Shown: positions 30,854 through 43,640 of the stretch, one piece after another
How the letters are laid out: each line of letters begins with the position of its first letter
Position numbering within the stretch: the first letter of the stretch is position 1
Assembly (NCBI RefSeq): GCF_005239225.2
Contig: NC_133292.1
Location: forward strand, 11,309,965-11,373,964
Reading direction: 5' to 3'
DNA from: Populus alba
Lineage: Eukaryota; Streptophyta; Magnoliopsida; Malpighiales; Salicaceae
DNA: 64,000 nucleotides
Program-made: the position numbers and the translations under genes
The notes under the pieces: generated by a model
The model's input: only the letters and a program-made list of their open reading frames with translations
What the model was told of the DNA's origin: nothing
Databases searched by the model: none

Positions 30854-33555
30854 TCATATGTAGAAGTCGCTTTGCTTTGATTGTGCTTTGAGGTCTTTCA
30901 ATTTCTTTAGAATGTTTGTGAAGTAATCCTGCAGATATTTCTCCAGTGTAACTATATCTTTCTGGTCCACCCCAAGAAGATTGTATGTCCCATTCATTGG
31001 AACGGAGAAAACGATATCACTCGTACGAACCTGCGAATTCCCCGTAGGAGAAGGGAAAACCTCAGTTTTGCTTTATTCCATATAAAGCCGGAAGGAAAAA
31101 AATCGAAAAAATCATTAGTGTAGACATCTGAAAATTTGTGAGCTTATGATGCAGGTGAAACTGAGACTTTATGTAGTCCTCAAATGGAGGTGATGTGAAT
31201 GCAGCAGAATAACGGCAGGTGTTCAGTTGATCTCTTGAAGGTTCATAGTATGCCCCCACATATCAAGAAGACTACTAACGATTCATTGTTTCAACAATAC
31301 AGTTTGCATACTTTAAGAGATCTTCCATAACTATAGTAATCTTAACATGCTTCAATGCAGGACAAAAAATGCTAACTGATAAGACGCTTGCTTTATGTAA
31401 CATGGCTAGAAGGTGAAACGAAAGATGAGAACTGGTTAACTCAGAAAATGCTAGTCTGTCAGCAACATCATTTGTCCACTCAAAAAACCCAGTCAATTGA
31501 CGAGTGAATCTCAAGATAGAAACCGGAACAGTAGTAACATTTGCATCCTGCCCTGCCAGCCTCTCACACAATGTTATGACCTAAAACCAAGACAGCATGT
31601 TTAGCACAGAACAGGTAAAGTGTCTCACCATTCACTTTGGTCCAACCCAACGCATTGAATATTCACTTCATCACTTGAGGTAAGAAAACCCGGAACTAAC
31701 AGGGCCTTCTAGCAACAAGACGGATGAATAGTCAAGCATCATCATTAAGTTGGCAAAAAGATTTCAGAAGAATGACATTGTTGGTCTTTATTAAGGGTTA
31801 AATTTTCTTAACTATCTCTTTACCTCCTCAGTAGTCCAAGCTCCAGGTCCGGCAAACGTGAGGAGCTTCCCATTAATTTTCTCATTCCGTAATGCGATTT
31901 ATGTCAATCGACCTATATCCTAATAACACACGAAAGATAGCAAATAGGAAAAAGAAAATCTCAGCTTTAGCTTGACTTCACAAAATTAATTACCCAAGCA
32001 ATTGAGAATCTTTAACCTGGGTGTCCATGTAAGCAATTCTTGTGGGGGCATCTGAAACAGATTTCTCTTCTAGTATAGTACTGCATATTGCCCAATAAGA
32101 CCCTGGATAAATTAGCAACAGGCATTTTCAGCTGGATCAATAACATCAGAGTTTGCCGAGGCAAAACCAAAACCATAAAATTAGAAAGAAACATCAACAC
32201 ACGCATACTCAAAACAACTACCTTTTCATATTAACATCATCATCCTGGAACTTCAGGGTGCTTGTCACAGTTGTGAATAGAATAGAACACATATTTCTGT
32301 ATTCCCATTGCTTTTGCACATTGTATAAGAGCAACTTTTCCTTCCCAGTCTACCTAAACAGAATATATGGATCAGATAAGGCCAACAAGAACATATTAAA
32401 ACACAATCAGGAACATCCAGAGTCCTAAGAAACTTCTCGGTGCAATTACCTTCAGAGGAAAAATATATAAAGGTCATCGAGGATATTAACCTTTCTTAGA
32501 CAAGTTCATTTTTAAAGAAGGCATATGCTACTCAATTCTTCTTAGAATCAAAACACTGTCCAGATGGAAAATATTATTAACTGTGAAAAAAGAAAATTGA
32601 GGGAAAGAAAAAATATCGAGCAACACATAGAAGATGAGAAAGGTCTATGGGTCGATCCAATCATATTCAATGTAAAAACTAATAGAAGCGGGCATCACCA
32701 CACCATCTCCAGTTTATGTGGAAGACTTTAGCAGACAAAAGGATTTTCTCTCTCTCTCTCTCTCTTTTTTTTTTGCATTCAATTTCAATACAAGGCAGAT
32801 GCTATTGCTTTCTTAAGACTATGAACAAACAAACGGTTGCTATTGAGGCAAGGCATTATGCACATGGACATTTCTAGGCTAATAGAGTCCTTAATAGAAA
32901 CCAAAAATGAAGAAACTAAACAGATATGAACCTTTCAAAACATTACATACCGTTTTAATGGGCTGTTCTGGACGCCCAGTAGCACAGTCAATAATCGTAT
33001 GAACCCCAACCATTGTCGCAGGTGTAGTCTCGGGTTTACTAAGATCTGCCTGCCATCCACATTTTGAAAACAATATTAAAATCTAAATCAATCCATTTAC
33101 AACACCATAACAAAACCTATACTGGCAAGCAGAAAACGAGAGTAAAAACAGCTCACATTGACAACAGTGGCACCCCAATCACGAAGGAAGTCAGCAGGAG
33201 CAGGTCTTGGTCTAACAAGGCACCTAACATCATAACCTTCATCAAGGGCTCTTCTAACAATTTGCCTGCCTAAAGTACCTGTGGCTCCTACAACTAATAT
33301 ACTAGTTGGCCTAACAGGAGTCCCTGGTCCTAAATTCACTGCCCCTGTTGCCTCTGCAGTTCCACTAGCACTGCATTTGACATGATGCTTTACATTACAT
33401 TTCCCTGAAGGAAATGACGTGGAAAGAGAGAGGAGAGGTTCTGGTGATAGAATCCTACGCTAGGAGAGGGGGTTAGTTGTGGATCTGGCGGTGAATTTAC
33501 GGTGGTGATGGATTTTTCCTGGGGTTGCTAGCTGAGTTGGGAGTTTGCATGCCAT
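30854..33555 (-). pseudogene. HCF244: Decayed copy of HCF244 (chloroplast SDR-like photosystem II factor)
   Basis: Recognisable exon pieces run in gene order: 33157-33555 (transit peptide and GATGTLGR nucleotide-binding motif), 32951-33049, about 32240-32353, about 32030-32105, 31806-31912, 31440-31571 and 30854-31031 (C-terminus ending SKQSDFYI). Lesions seen: TAG at codon 32 of the transit peptide (33460-33462); loss of frame just after HPEVP near 32250; the following exon largely missing, with a piece reading CTEKFL displaced upstream to about 32408-32447; a 1-bp loss and a 6-bp loss in the exon near 32050-32090; a TAA in place of Leu (31899-31901); and a GT donor changed to TT after 31440. 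Known: HCF244 is an atypical short-chain dehydrogenase needed for psbA translation and D1 insertion. Introns are retained, so this is a duplicate gone to decay, not a retrocopy. An active copy is presumably elsewhere in the genome. Confidence 0.85.
32753..32766. repeat. TC microsatellite in an HCF244-pseudogene intron
   Basis: A short TC run followed by a T homopolymer lies in the intron between the second and third recognisable exon remnants. Confidence 0.8.
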
Positions 33556-35647
33556 TGCCGTGGGAGTGAAGCTGAGGGGGGACACCGAGAAGACAGAAAG
33601 AGCAGAAAATTATGGACGGTGCAACTAAACGACATCGTTCTACAACTCATGCTCGAAGACACATTATTTGTTTTTCTATGGGAAAAGTATTAAATTATGA
33701 TAAAAAAACTAAAAAAAAAACTAATTGAGGTATGTAAATGAGCAAGAAAGTTACATAAAGCTAGGGTTTCACTGAAGCTAAGTTCCTGCTGCACGGATAA
33801 AATGATGTAGTTTTAGATTATTATTTTTGCTTGAATCGACTTTTTTTTCCAAAAAATTTAAGTGATTTCTTGGGGCTTTATGCATATCTTTTACTTTGGT
33901 CCTTGAGTTTTTACTAGACAATCCCTTGACTTTATTTATATTACAGCAAGGTCTATGAGGGAGAAGGTTCGAAATAGAGGGATTTTTTTGTTGGATTTTT
34001 AGGGTTATTTTGAAATGTGTTATGAGTTTAAAATAGATTTTTACATGTTTTGAAATGATTCAATGATTTTTTTAATTGAAAATAATATAGAAAAAATGTT
34101 GAAATAAAAATTAGTTTGACCTTATAACATACTTCTAAAGCGTGATTTTTATTAAATATTATATTTTTAAAATATAATATTAATTAAATATTGTGTTTTT
34201 GAAACATTACAACTTAAAATGTTATATTTTATAAATACAACATTAATTAAAATTTAAACTATAATTTTATAAATTTTTTTAGGTTTAAAACATGAAAATG
34301 ATCCAAAATCTTATAATAATCAAAATGATCCGACCGTTTTAATTATAATTTAACTATTTTATCAAATATTTAATTTCTTTTTATTTCAAAATATTTGTGA
34401 ACTATGACATTTAAATAATATTATAATTTAAAAACATGATATATATTAAATTCATATTTTTAAATCATAATATCACATTTTTATAGCATGATATATTTAA
34501 ATTATGATTTTCACCCAAAATTTTTTAAAAGCTAATTATCCCATTTATCCACAGTAGTGACGGAGTGTTGTTGTAACTGTCATTATTGGTGGCTTGGTTG
34601 ACAACACGTTGTACACTTTCTTTTTTTTAAAAAAAATTGACCGTATGTTTCCAATTCAAGCACTCAAGCCTAGATGTCACGAAGCCCATACGATCAGCCC
34701 CCAGGTATGCCCGGCTCATCTTTCTTCTTTGGTGTTTTTTTTTTTTTTTTTTTTTTATATATATATATATATTATTTTTTTCTTTATTTTTCCCTCATCT
34801 ACTATTTTATTATTTTCTCAATATTATTTTTTTTTCAAATTTTTTTTTTAATGTTTCCTACATCCTCACATAAAAATAATGATTATTCTTTATGATTTTT
34901 ACCTTTTTATGTTTTTTTTCAAAATTAGTATAAAAAAGTCATTCTTGTCAGAAAATAATGATTCTTCAGGCAAACTAAAAGAAAAAATGATTAATTTCCA
35001 GATTTATTTTCATAATAATCGAGGTTTGATAATTGATTGATCTAAAATATATAGTTTTAAAAAATTTAATGACACTAATACTGAAAAGAAACTGATTATT
35101 TTTTAAACATCAGCACTGACCATAGATTAATATATATTAGAAGAAAGAATCTAGGTAACGAGAATTTGATTGTTAATAATTAATCATCATGTGGTTTATA
35201 TAGATTTTTAGTTGATTAAATTGACGCGAAATAATAATAATAATAGCAAAAATTGAGAATACGGGGATTTTTTAATCAATAGCGATGGATCATTGATTAA
35301 AATTAACCACCCTTCCAACATAGATTACTCAAAACAAAACACCCTCGATTTTATTTTCCTTGCTGAGTTGTCTGTCTGGTATATTCTCCATGCTCCTCTA
35401 CTTGTATGTACCCATCCTACCTTACGGCAAGAATCGCCGACCAATAAGGAAAAACAAATGGTTGCCAAGGCCTCAGTATATACAAAGTTTCTTCACACTA
35501 TGCCAGCTGCAGAAGATGATGAACTGTTGACATTGAAAAGAAAAGGGGAGAAGGGGGCAAGATGAAGACCCAAAGAATTTGTTGAAGAATTGGGTTAGGT
35601 TAAAGAATTCATTACTCTTGTTATGTGAAGAAATGCAGTCTCCTTCC
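33556..35647. other. Intergenic AT-rich DNA
   Basis: No gene is supported. The segment 34130-34520 contains repeated and partly inverted AT-rich words (variants of aatattaaatattat and aaaacatgatatat). A T run of about 23 bases followed by an AT dinucleotide run lies at 34735-34772; ORFs called over it encode only Phe, Tyr and Ile repeats. Confidence 0.55.
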
Positions 35648-38600
35648 TCAGTCAGAAAAGAATTCCTCCGAAAGCATTTCACCAGCCAGGCCTTTACCTT
35701 GGACCGCATTTCCATTGTCCACATAATCCATGTCGGCCGCATCCTGATCATGATCGTCCTCTATTGTGTGCTCATCACTCACATCATTAGTCCCATTCCT
35801 CTTGGTATTCTCTTTAACATTTTTATGTCCCTCGTGTGGTAGAGTCTGAGGAGTAGGATTCAGACCTGCCCCGGCCTTAGCTACAGGATCCTCACATATG
35901 CAGGATGAAGGATTTTCATGGAACTCACCTCTGCCAGGCTTCACTTCATTTGGCTCTCCCATGAATCCAATTTGGAGAGATCGAACCCTGGACGCAAACT
36001 CTTCCCATGTTTTGTTGTGTCGGTTTATGAACAGTTTGTATAGTTTTTTAGCATTTGGACGAATTGTTGGTTTGTGCCCAAAGTATCTCCTGCATTAGAA
36101 AAATATGACAAAGTAGCCATGGATAAGTGGGCTGCCATAGCCATAAAGCAAGACTAAAGGTGTCTAGAAAACTACAAGGATGTAGTGTAAAAGATTTTGA
36201 AGGCAAATGTAATATACACCAAGAGAACTTTATAATTTTTCCAGCCCCACGAATTGAATACTTCAATGTTTAAGCCGTTTGGACTTGAAAACAAAAACAG
36301 GAAGAGAGCATAAACATTTCTAAGAGAAAATTATTCACCAGTTAATAAGGCCTTGGAATTGCTTCTGCACAAACTGTAGGCATAAAACAAAAAGAAAGAA
36401 CGAACTTCATGCCTTCAAGAAAGAAAGGACTTCATACCTTCGACCAGCTATTATTTTGGCCATGTTTCCATTGTTGTTGGTAGAAAAAACGTCACTTTCA
36501 TCACAAACAATGAAATCCAGTGCAGCCATTCGAGAAGAAAATGATGAAAATGGTGCCAACTCTCTCTTGCTGGCTAAAGTCTCTTTTGAATGAAAATTCG
36601 GAAAGAGAGCTTTGAGTGGTGCTAATGTTGCTTCACCTCCATATACTTCACCTGAAGCCACATATAAGTGAACATCACTTCCGAAACCCAAAGCTCTCAG
36701 CGTAAGACCAACTTCCTCTGGTGTGAGAGGGCATTTTCCTTGCCTCCGTTCTTTGTCAGGATTACTTGCCTGCGTTCACATCAAAATAAACATATCAGCC
36801 ATGCTTCAAAAACCATTTAGGATATGCAATGTGTTCTGATAAACAACAGGGGTCTCACATGCAAAGATTTCCACCTTCTCCGGATCTTGCCGAGTTCCAT
36901 CCTTTCTTTTTCTCCCCCGCCAAAATAACATCCAGAGAATGCAAGCATGTCAGGTTCAAACCTATAACATGATAACGTTAAATTTGTGTCAATGTTCTGA
37001 CCCTTTCCTATGTTGACTATTCTAAGCTTAGCATAGGTGAAAAAAAAAAATCCCCCAACACAATTCTATAATAATAAAAACTTGCCAGACAATGATTCAA
37101 ACAACAATAAAGTTTCTAGAAGAAAACTATCATAAATCAAGCATTCAGAAGGATATTACCTCAAGTGCAGGGCAATAAAGTGCTCACTTTTCATTCTCAT
37201 TCTCTGAACCAGCTTTTTGCCCATTTCAAGAATCGAGTCTGTGAATTTTAAAGCATGGTAGTTGACTCTACATCTTAGCTTTTGTAAATCTGGGCTCAGC
37301 CTATTTGAGAGCCTGTAATCAAACTTTCCGAGCTGAACAACCTATAAAATCAAGGGATGGCCAGCAAATGTGAGTTAACATAAACAAAGAATCAGGAAGC
37401 CGAGCAGTATTCAATCAACATAAGTAATGTGTCATTAAAGTTCATGAGTTTAAAATCTCATGAATACCCTGAAACTAATGCTGCAAAACAAGAAACTAAC
37501 AAAATATTTCAAAATTTTGAAACCAAAATGAACATCCAACAGTTTCAGATATTCTGTCCCTGCTTTCCCTAATTGGTTTTCAGTTTCACAACCGCACAAA
37601 TATTGTGATCGTATGTCCCTGCTTCTATGTATATCAAATTCTACATTGAAACTAGAGTTTGGCCAAGGATGGTCGCTTTCCAAAATTCCCGGTTTCACCC
37701 AAGTAAATACAAACACCGAAGTTGATGAAACTGTAGTAATATTATTTTCCATTTTGTGCATCCTTTCATGAATTCCAACACAATCATGATAGATTGAAAT
37801 TTTAGCTAAACATTAACCATAATACAACTCATTATACAGATATGTTATGGTTAGCTTGACATATCAAATTCCTCTAGCATCTATTGCTGGTGCAAAGTTG
37901 AAAGAATTGAACTCATAAGTCAGTGATTTATATCCATATTCAACCTTTTCATTAATCTACCAAACAATACTAGAAAAGTAAGAGTGGTAAATTTGTTTCC
38001 TGTTAAAGCTTTTCATATTATTAGGTTGCACCGTGTACAATCATGAAGTGAGAAAAAATATGAAAACATAGAATTTAAAGAAACACGATTTTCAAGCTCA
38101 ACTTTTACCAGAAAGCTTACATGCTTCTTATTAAGAACAGGTAAAACTTTAGTCAGATAGCATAATGGAGTACACTTCCTCGGAGCACGCGTTCTATACG
38201 GGGTCAAAACTTTCCCATCCTTTGTGGGGAGCTGTTTGATAATAGTAACATCTTTTGATAGGAATGAAATGAACCAGTCAACATCAAATATTTCAGCAAA
38301 ATCACTGCATCAAACACCAGAATAATATGAACATGCTGATATTTGAGCAAAAAGAATTGAGAATGTTAACAATGAATACAAGTTGTTATCTGCGGACATA
38401 CCTGCTATCATTCCAGAAAGATTTCTGATCCAGCTTAGGAACAACAAGAGTAGCATTCAAAATATAAGCTGCAACAACACCATCTGTTATCTGCGGCCAT
38501 AATGGTTATAAAAATCTCAGAATCACAAACTAGTTTGCCGTCCTATCAATTTTAAGGCAAACCACCATTGGCAGTAAACTATCAGCTAAAATTGCATAAG

Positions 38601-39701
38601 TTTATTTCCAAAACTCAAAATGTAAGAAACTCACCCCTGTTCTCTGTTGATTTAACCCTCCACTTGTAGCTATCAACAAGTACCGATTACTATTCGTTTT
38701 CAAATCAGCAGCTACATCATATAACAACATAACTCCAAATTAATGTCTAAAGTCTTCTGATCAGATTAGCAGACAAAAGTAAAAGAAAAGAAAAAATACT
38801 CCTTGATATATCTCAAAAAATTAAAAAGATTGCGTAGCATAACTCCATAAATGAACAAGATTAGACATGAAATCTGTTGCCACTCCCCGATTAAAACACA
38901 TGGCCGCTTTCTAATTAAGACCAACTTCGTCATCTTTTTTTAATAAATTTCTCAGCGTGATTAATATTTAATATTCTAAGCATTCCTCCAATAATTCATA
39001 AACAAACACAAGATTATCATCAAAACCAAAAATCTCCAAATAAAGAGGAAAAAAACAGATATTAAAGCCACTAGAATTTACTTTGAAAGCTATCGTTGGC
39101 GTTACTGCAGCCATAGTAAAACTTCGATGACCTTGAGTTCCATAAATGACGCCCTGCACTTCTCTAACCATTTCAGAAAACCAAAAAATAAAAAATAAAA
39201 TCAGGCAAACTAAAGCCAAACACACAGACTGACAGACACGATATGTTAAAGAACAAAGACTGGTCGTATAAGTTACATACCGCAGCACGAAACGGCGACG
39301 TCTCTGTACTAAACGTTGATTCGTCTACTTTAGCTCCATTTTTTAACTACCTCACAACACAAAACAGAAAATCATTCTCATTAGCTTGGTAATTACTAAT
39401 TAATTAATTAATTAAAACAGTAAAAAGAGAAACGTAAACGTCCAGCTCAAATGAGAACGAACAAAATAAACAACCACGGCCGCGAAAATCGGAAAGGCAG
39501 AGACAATACCTTTGAGGAGCGGTGGTGGTTGATGATAGGAGGAAGAGGAGAGATGACAGAAAAGGCGGCAAAGAAAAGGAGGAAAGCGAAGATAGCGGAG
39601 AGTAACGGAAACTGAAGCAAGTAGTGACGCGTAAAGAAAATCCAATGGAGCACGGCGGCAGCGATGTTACGCTGTTTAGTTTCTCTCTTCTTTTTCTTCA
39701 T
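35648..39701 (-). CDS. O-fucosyltransferase family protein (plant DUF246 type)
   Basis: Ten exons join in frame to 562 aa: 39510-39701, 39281-39346, 39132-39153, 38635-38711, 38402-38490, 38121-38304, 37160-37341, 36859-36961, 36438-36769, 35648-36089. Seen: a short basic N-terminus (MKKKKRETK) and one hydrophobic segment at about 27-52, typical of a type II Golgi protein; the conserved GGLNQQRTG; HLRFEPDMLAFSGC near 269-282 with the arginine expected in the GDP-fucose site; and a DESDVF..NNNGNMAKI...GRR block near the end of the domain. The C-terminus adds about 75 acidic, low-complexity residues after the usual GRGEFHENPSSCIC end. Family members act on cell-wall glycans or glycoproteins; the acceptor here cannot be told. 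The third exon (22 nt) is the least certain part: its ends were chosen to keep frame. An in-frame ATG 69 bp upstream is an alternative start. Confidence 0.9.
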
Positions 39702-41115
39702 TGTAGAAAAAGAGAGAGAGAGAGTTGTTGAAAGCTGGCTTTCTGAAAGGCAGGAGAAAGAGAGTGTCAAAGCTGATGAGCAGAGCGGAGAAGAGGACAG
39801 AGCAGAGCGGAGGAAGGTGATATCTTGCTGTTGCTCTAGCTGCAGTTACGAAAAATACATTTTCGTATTATTTATTTTATTTAATTTTTTTACGAGGGTT
39901 CCACGGCAGATTGAGTTCTAGACCCGTTCAGGCGTTCCCTGGAAATGGACTGCGCCGAGACCTTTCCATCTAGTATATTTATACGGGGGTGGTTGGGTGC
40001 GGGTGATGTTATGGAAACTGGATGCCGAGTTGGAGTGAGATTTGGACCGTGGGTTATGGATGGTAATGGCTGGTTTGGTTTAGATGATTTTACAGGAAAA
40101 GTTGCCCCAATTTTATTTTCTATTCTTAGATTAACGTTCACACATTTAACATGCGATAATTATAATACAAGTTTGCGAAAATATTTTCATAAGTTAATAT
40201 AAAAAAGCTCATTCAAGTTAAAAAATAAATAAATAACATTTGTGTGCGCTACATGTAATAATTTCAATGCACTTCGAATTCTTGCACCAACACACATATT
40301 ATTAACTTAAAAAATATTTTTATACTAAAATCGGTCACATACTGCACATGTGATTTTATAAATTGATATGTGATTTTTATACCAAATTTTGACACTAACG
40401 AAAAATAATAATTCCACACGAAGCTGAAACGCGTGTAGTTTTTGAACCCGTAAGATGATAGAGATGTTGCCTCACGTGCTATGGAGCGAGTGGGAAAGGG
40501 TGTTCGGGGGATTAAACATTGTCGTTCTGGCCACTTTAATAACGCTTTTCGATGTGATTTAAGTCCGTGCTTTTGTTTTCTTTGTATCCGTAAACCCCAT
40601 GCAGTCCTGCTATTTGTTTTTCCACCTAAATTAAATATTAATTATCTCACTAATCAAAAGAATTTTTTTACTCGACTCGATTTATATCATATTAAAATAA
40701 GAAACAATAGTTTACATACAGATGAAAGAGCATTAGAATTCATAAAATTTATCAAATAAAAAAAATAATTCTATCAAGATGGTTTTTCTAATAATATTAT
40801 AATAGATGTTGTTGACTGAACTATAAATGATTTTAGATAATAGTAGTTTTTTTTTTTAATTTATAAGGTATTTTAGATTTAATCCAAGGAAATAATGAAA
40901 ATTTAATTTTAACTTTAATGACTAGAATTTTTTTTGAGATTTTTGTAGAGGATAAGGTGTGACAGAGTGACTCTGTTTTGGTGGTTAAAAGAAGTAAATC
41001 AAGTCGACTGTGATAATATCTGGAACGAAGCTTGCCAGATAAAATTTGGTGAGCTGTGAGCAATGTGATTTAGATCAACCAGTCATAATTTTGATCAAGA
41101 CTCGTGATGTGGACC

Positions 41116-41127
41116 CACGTCACGTGC
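41116..41127. promoter_or_regulatory. Overlapping ACGT / G-box sites
   Basis: The sequence ccacgtcacgtgcc contains a CACGTC site overlapping a perfect CACGTG G-box, the type bound by bZIP and bHLH factors. It is about 1.4 kb upstream of the O-fucosyltransferase start codon and about 3.8 kb upstream of GPAT9, so any role is uncertain. Confidence 0.25.
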
Positions 41128-42551
41128 CAGACTGGAGATAATCTTTTTGTAATTAGTTTTAAAATTAGTGCTGATTAGGTGATGATGTAGGTGGTTAGTT
41201 GACGGACAGAAAAGATACTGTACTTGCACATAAACCCACCCCACAATAGCCTCCAAAAACAAATTGAGTTGTTAAACGATGCAGAATTTGTCAAAAGTGA
41301 TGAATTATTGTTCTCTGAAAATGAAGTTAGCTGATTAAAGTAACTCACTGGATAAAAATTACAATATTGTCCTCGTAAATGGTAACTCGTCCACCACAAC
41401 CTGATATGTTTTATTTCAAATCTAGATGAGTTGTTGTAGAGCCAATTTTGTTTTATTTTATTTTTAAAAAAACTTCTCTAGAACAATCATGTTTAAGTTA
41501 AAAATCCAAAACAATAATATTTTAAGATCAATACAGCAAACCTACTGTTGAGTCAACTTTAAAAGGTATTATTGTTAATTTTAGAATTTATGAGATTAAT
41601 TAAAATAAACACGCAAACTGAATCTAAATATTAATATTAATTAAAAAATCATTTTCTAAATATTTTTGTTTCGTTTAAAATCCCAAAACAATTATTGTGG
41701 ATATTAGGCTTATTTTGATAATGTGACATGCATGGTGAATTATTATATAATTGAAAACATCAACTTGAACAAATTTTTCGTCAAGAAAATGGATTGATGT
41801 TTTTCTTACAATTGCCGCAAGCACGTTGATGTTGTTGACATTGATGCACTGCTGGGCGTTATGGCTATCATAGTCACAGACTCACAGAGGAGCAACGATT
41901 ATTGTTTTGAGTATTACTGGTGGTAAAACTATTAATCATGTCTTTTTGTTGTTTGTTTTTTTTTAAAAAAAAAATCACGACGTTGAATACGTAAAGAGGA
42001 GAGGAAACATCATATCCAATCTCATACGATACAATGTTTTTTATATTTAAAAAAATTATTTTTAATTCTTTATTTCTTGCTTATCCCTGTTCTTTATATC
42101 TATTTTGTTAATTGTAACTTAAATATTATATATATTTTCATACAATAATAGCTCTAATAATTGAGGATTTTCTTACTGAGACATAACTTACAACTAAAGT
42201 AACTTTTTTTTGATACATCAGCTTGAATATAAACTATTAGTCTAAAATTAATCTGATATAAGAAATTGGTCTGTTCTTTGATGATTAAGATAAATTAAAT
42301 GATAATCTTAAGATTGAATTTCAATGAAATATTTAATTCCGTATTAGCCATTCAATTATGTAATGATGATCCGGAAAATGCACTTGATTAGCAGAAGGAA
42401 AAGGGATATTAAGAATGACATCCATCATGTATATTTTATATATTCTGTAAAACCCTGTGAACACCTCATTGGTAAGATATTATCATTTTTCTTGAATACG
42501 TGCAGCCATGATCGTGCCGCCATCATTCTCACTAGTCACAGTGAAGAAACT

Positions 42552-42700
42552 TTATGAAATGCGATGTGTGAAACATTATGAAATGCGATGCCACACACAC
42601 ACACACTTCTCTCTTTTCTTTTCTCCATCCCCCCCCCTACACACACGCGCGCGCGTGCGCATACACTTTTTCTCTCTTTTCTTTTCTCCATTTATATTCA
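42552..42700. repeat. Complex simple-sequence block with direct repeats and an alternating CG tract
   Basis: A 15-bp word occurs at 42552-42566 and 42576-42590. It is followed by a CA run, a 22-bp pyrimidine word at 42607-42628 repeated exactly at 42670-42691, a C run, and cacacgcgcgcgcgtgcgca between the two copies. The structure suggests slippage or unequal exchange. Confidence 0.85.
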
Positions 42701-42844
42701 TATAAATTAGTGTATGAAGTAGAAATGTTAGCAAAGGAACTTTATACTAATTAAATTTAGAAATCAAATTTTACTAAGAAATCTTTTAAGGAAAAATAGA
42801 AATACAGATTAAAAATTAATATTTATTTATATTCTAACCATAAA

Positions 42845-43640
42845 TCCATAGTTGTCAAACCTAGAATCAACACGAGAGATAATATAGATCATTGAATCAA
42901 CATTAATTAATTATTTTTATTAAAATAATATTTTTTTAAAATTTTTTTTTATGTTAGCTTGATTTAGTTTGCAGGATCAATTGAAATTAAATCAACTAAA
43001 TTTTACTAAGTTTCTATCTTATTCCATTCAAATAAAATTCTGATCTAAATTAAGACTATATATCCTTAGATTTCTTGGATCAACCCGCATAATGGAATCA
43101 TGTTTAATAACTATGGGTAAACCCATGGCTATTAAGGTAATAATATATGTGAGCAATCTCAATAATAGTCGAATCCAATTTCTTTATCACCTTTTATCAT
43201 TCCAATGGCAAATTCAGCCAGTCCAAGTCCATCACCATATCCTGGGCCTAAGCCCATAAGGCTCGTTTCTGGTTCGGCTTTTTTTTTTTTACCTGCAAAA
43301 AGCATCGGTTTTTTTCGCTTCTCTTCCTTGTTCATTTTTGTTCCATCATTTTCTCCCAGCCTTTTGGCTTAGTTCAACCTGCAAAAAAAATCTGGTTTAT
43401 TAAATCATCAGGTCAACTCATGAGTTATTAAATCAATTCAAAATAATTATTTTTATTAAAATATTATTATTTTTATAAAAAATTACTGGTATTAACCTAA
43501 CCAAGTTTAATAAACCGAATTATTAAAAACCTAACCAAATCAATAAAGTTTTACTAGTCAATATCTTTTACAATTTAACTTAAAATCCAACCCGAAAACA
43601 GCTCTAAATCACTGGTTTTTCTGTTAATTCATAGGGCGAG
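42845..43640. repeat. Degenerate dispersed non-coding repeats
   Basis: Two stretches (about 42845-43110 and 43380-43640) share words such as attattttta followed by ttaaaataat, and short motifs like ggtcaactcatgag and ttaacctaacc, with the repeat seen at 23035-23275. There are no ORFs. Boundaries are approximate. Confidence 0.4.

Noticed and set aside
34594..34895. Three overlapping ORFs with poly-Phe
   Set aside because: They are read through a T homopolymer and an AT microsatellite.
43330..43400. Short similarity to the 5' end of U2 snRNA (agccttttggctta)
   Set aside because: The match spans only about 15 bases; the branch-point-binding and Sm-site regions that follow in U2 are absent.
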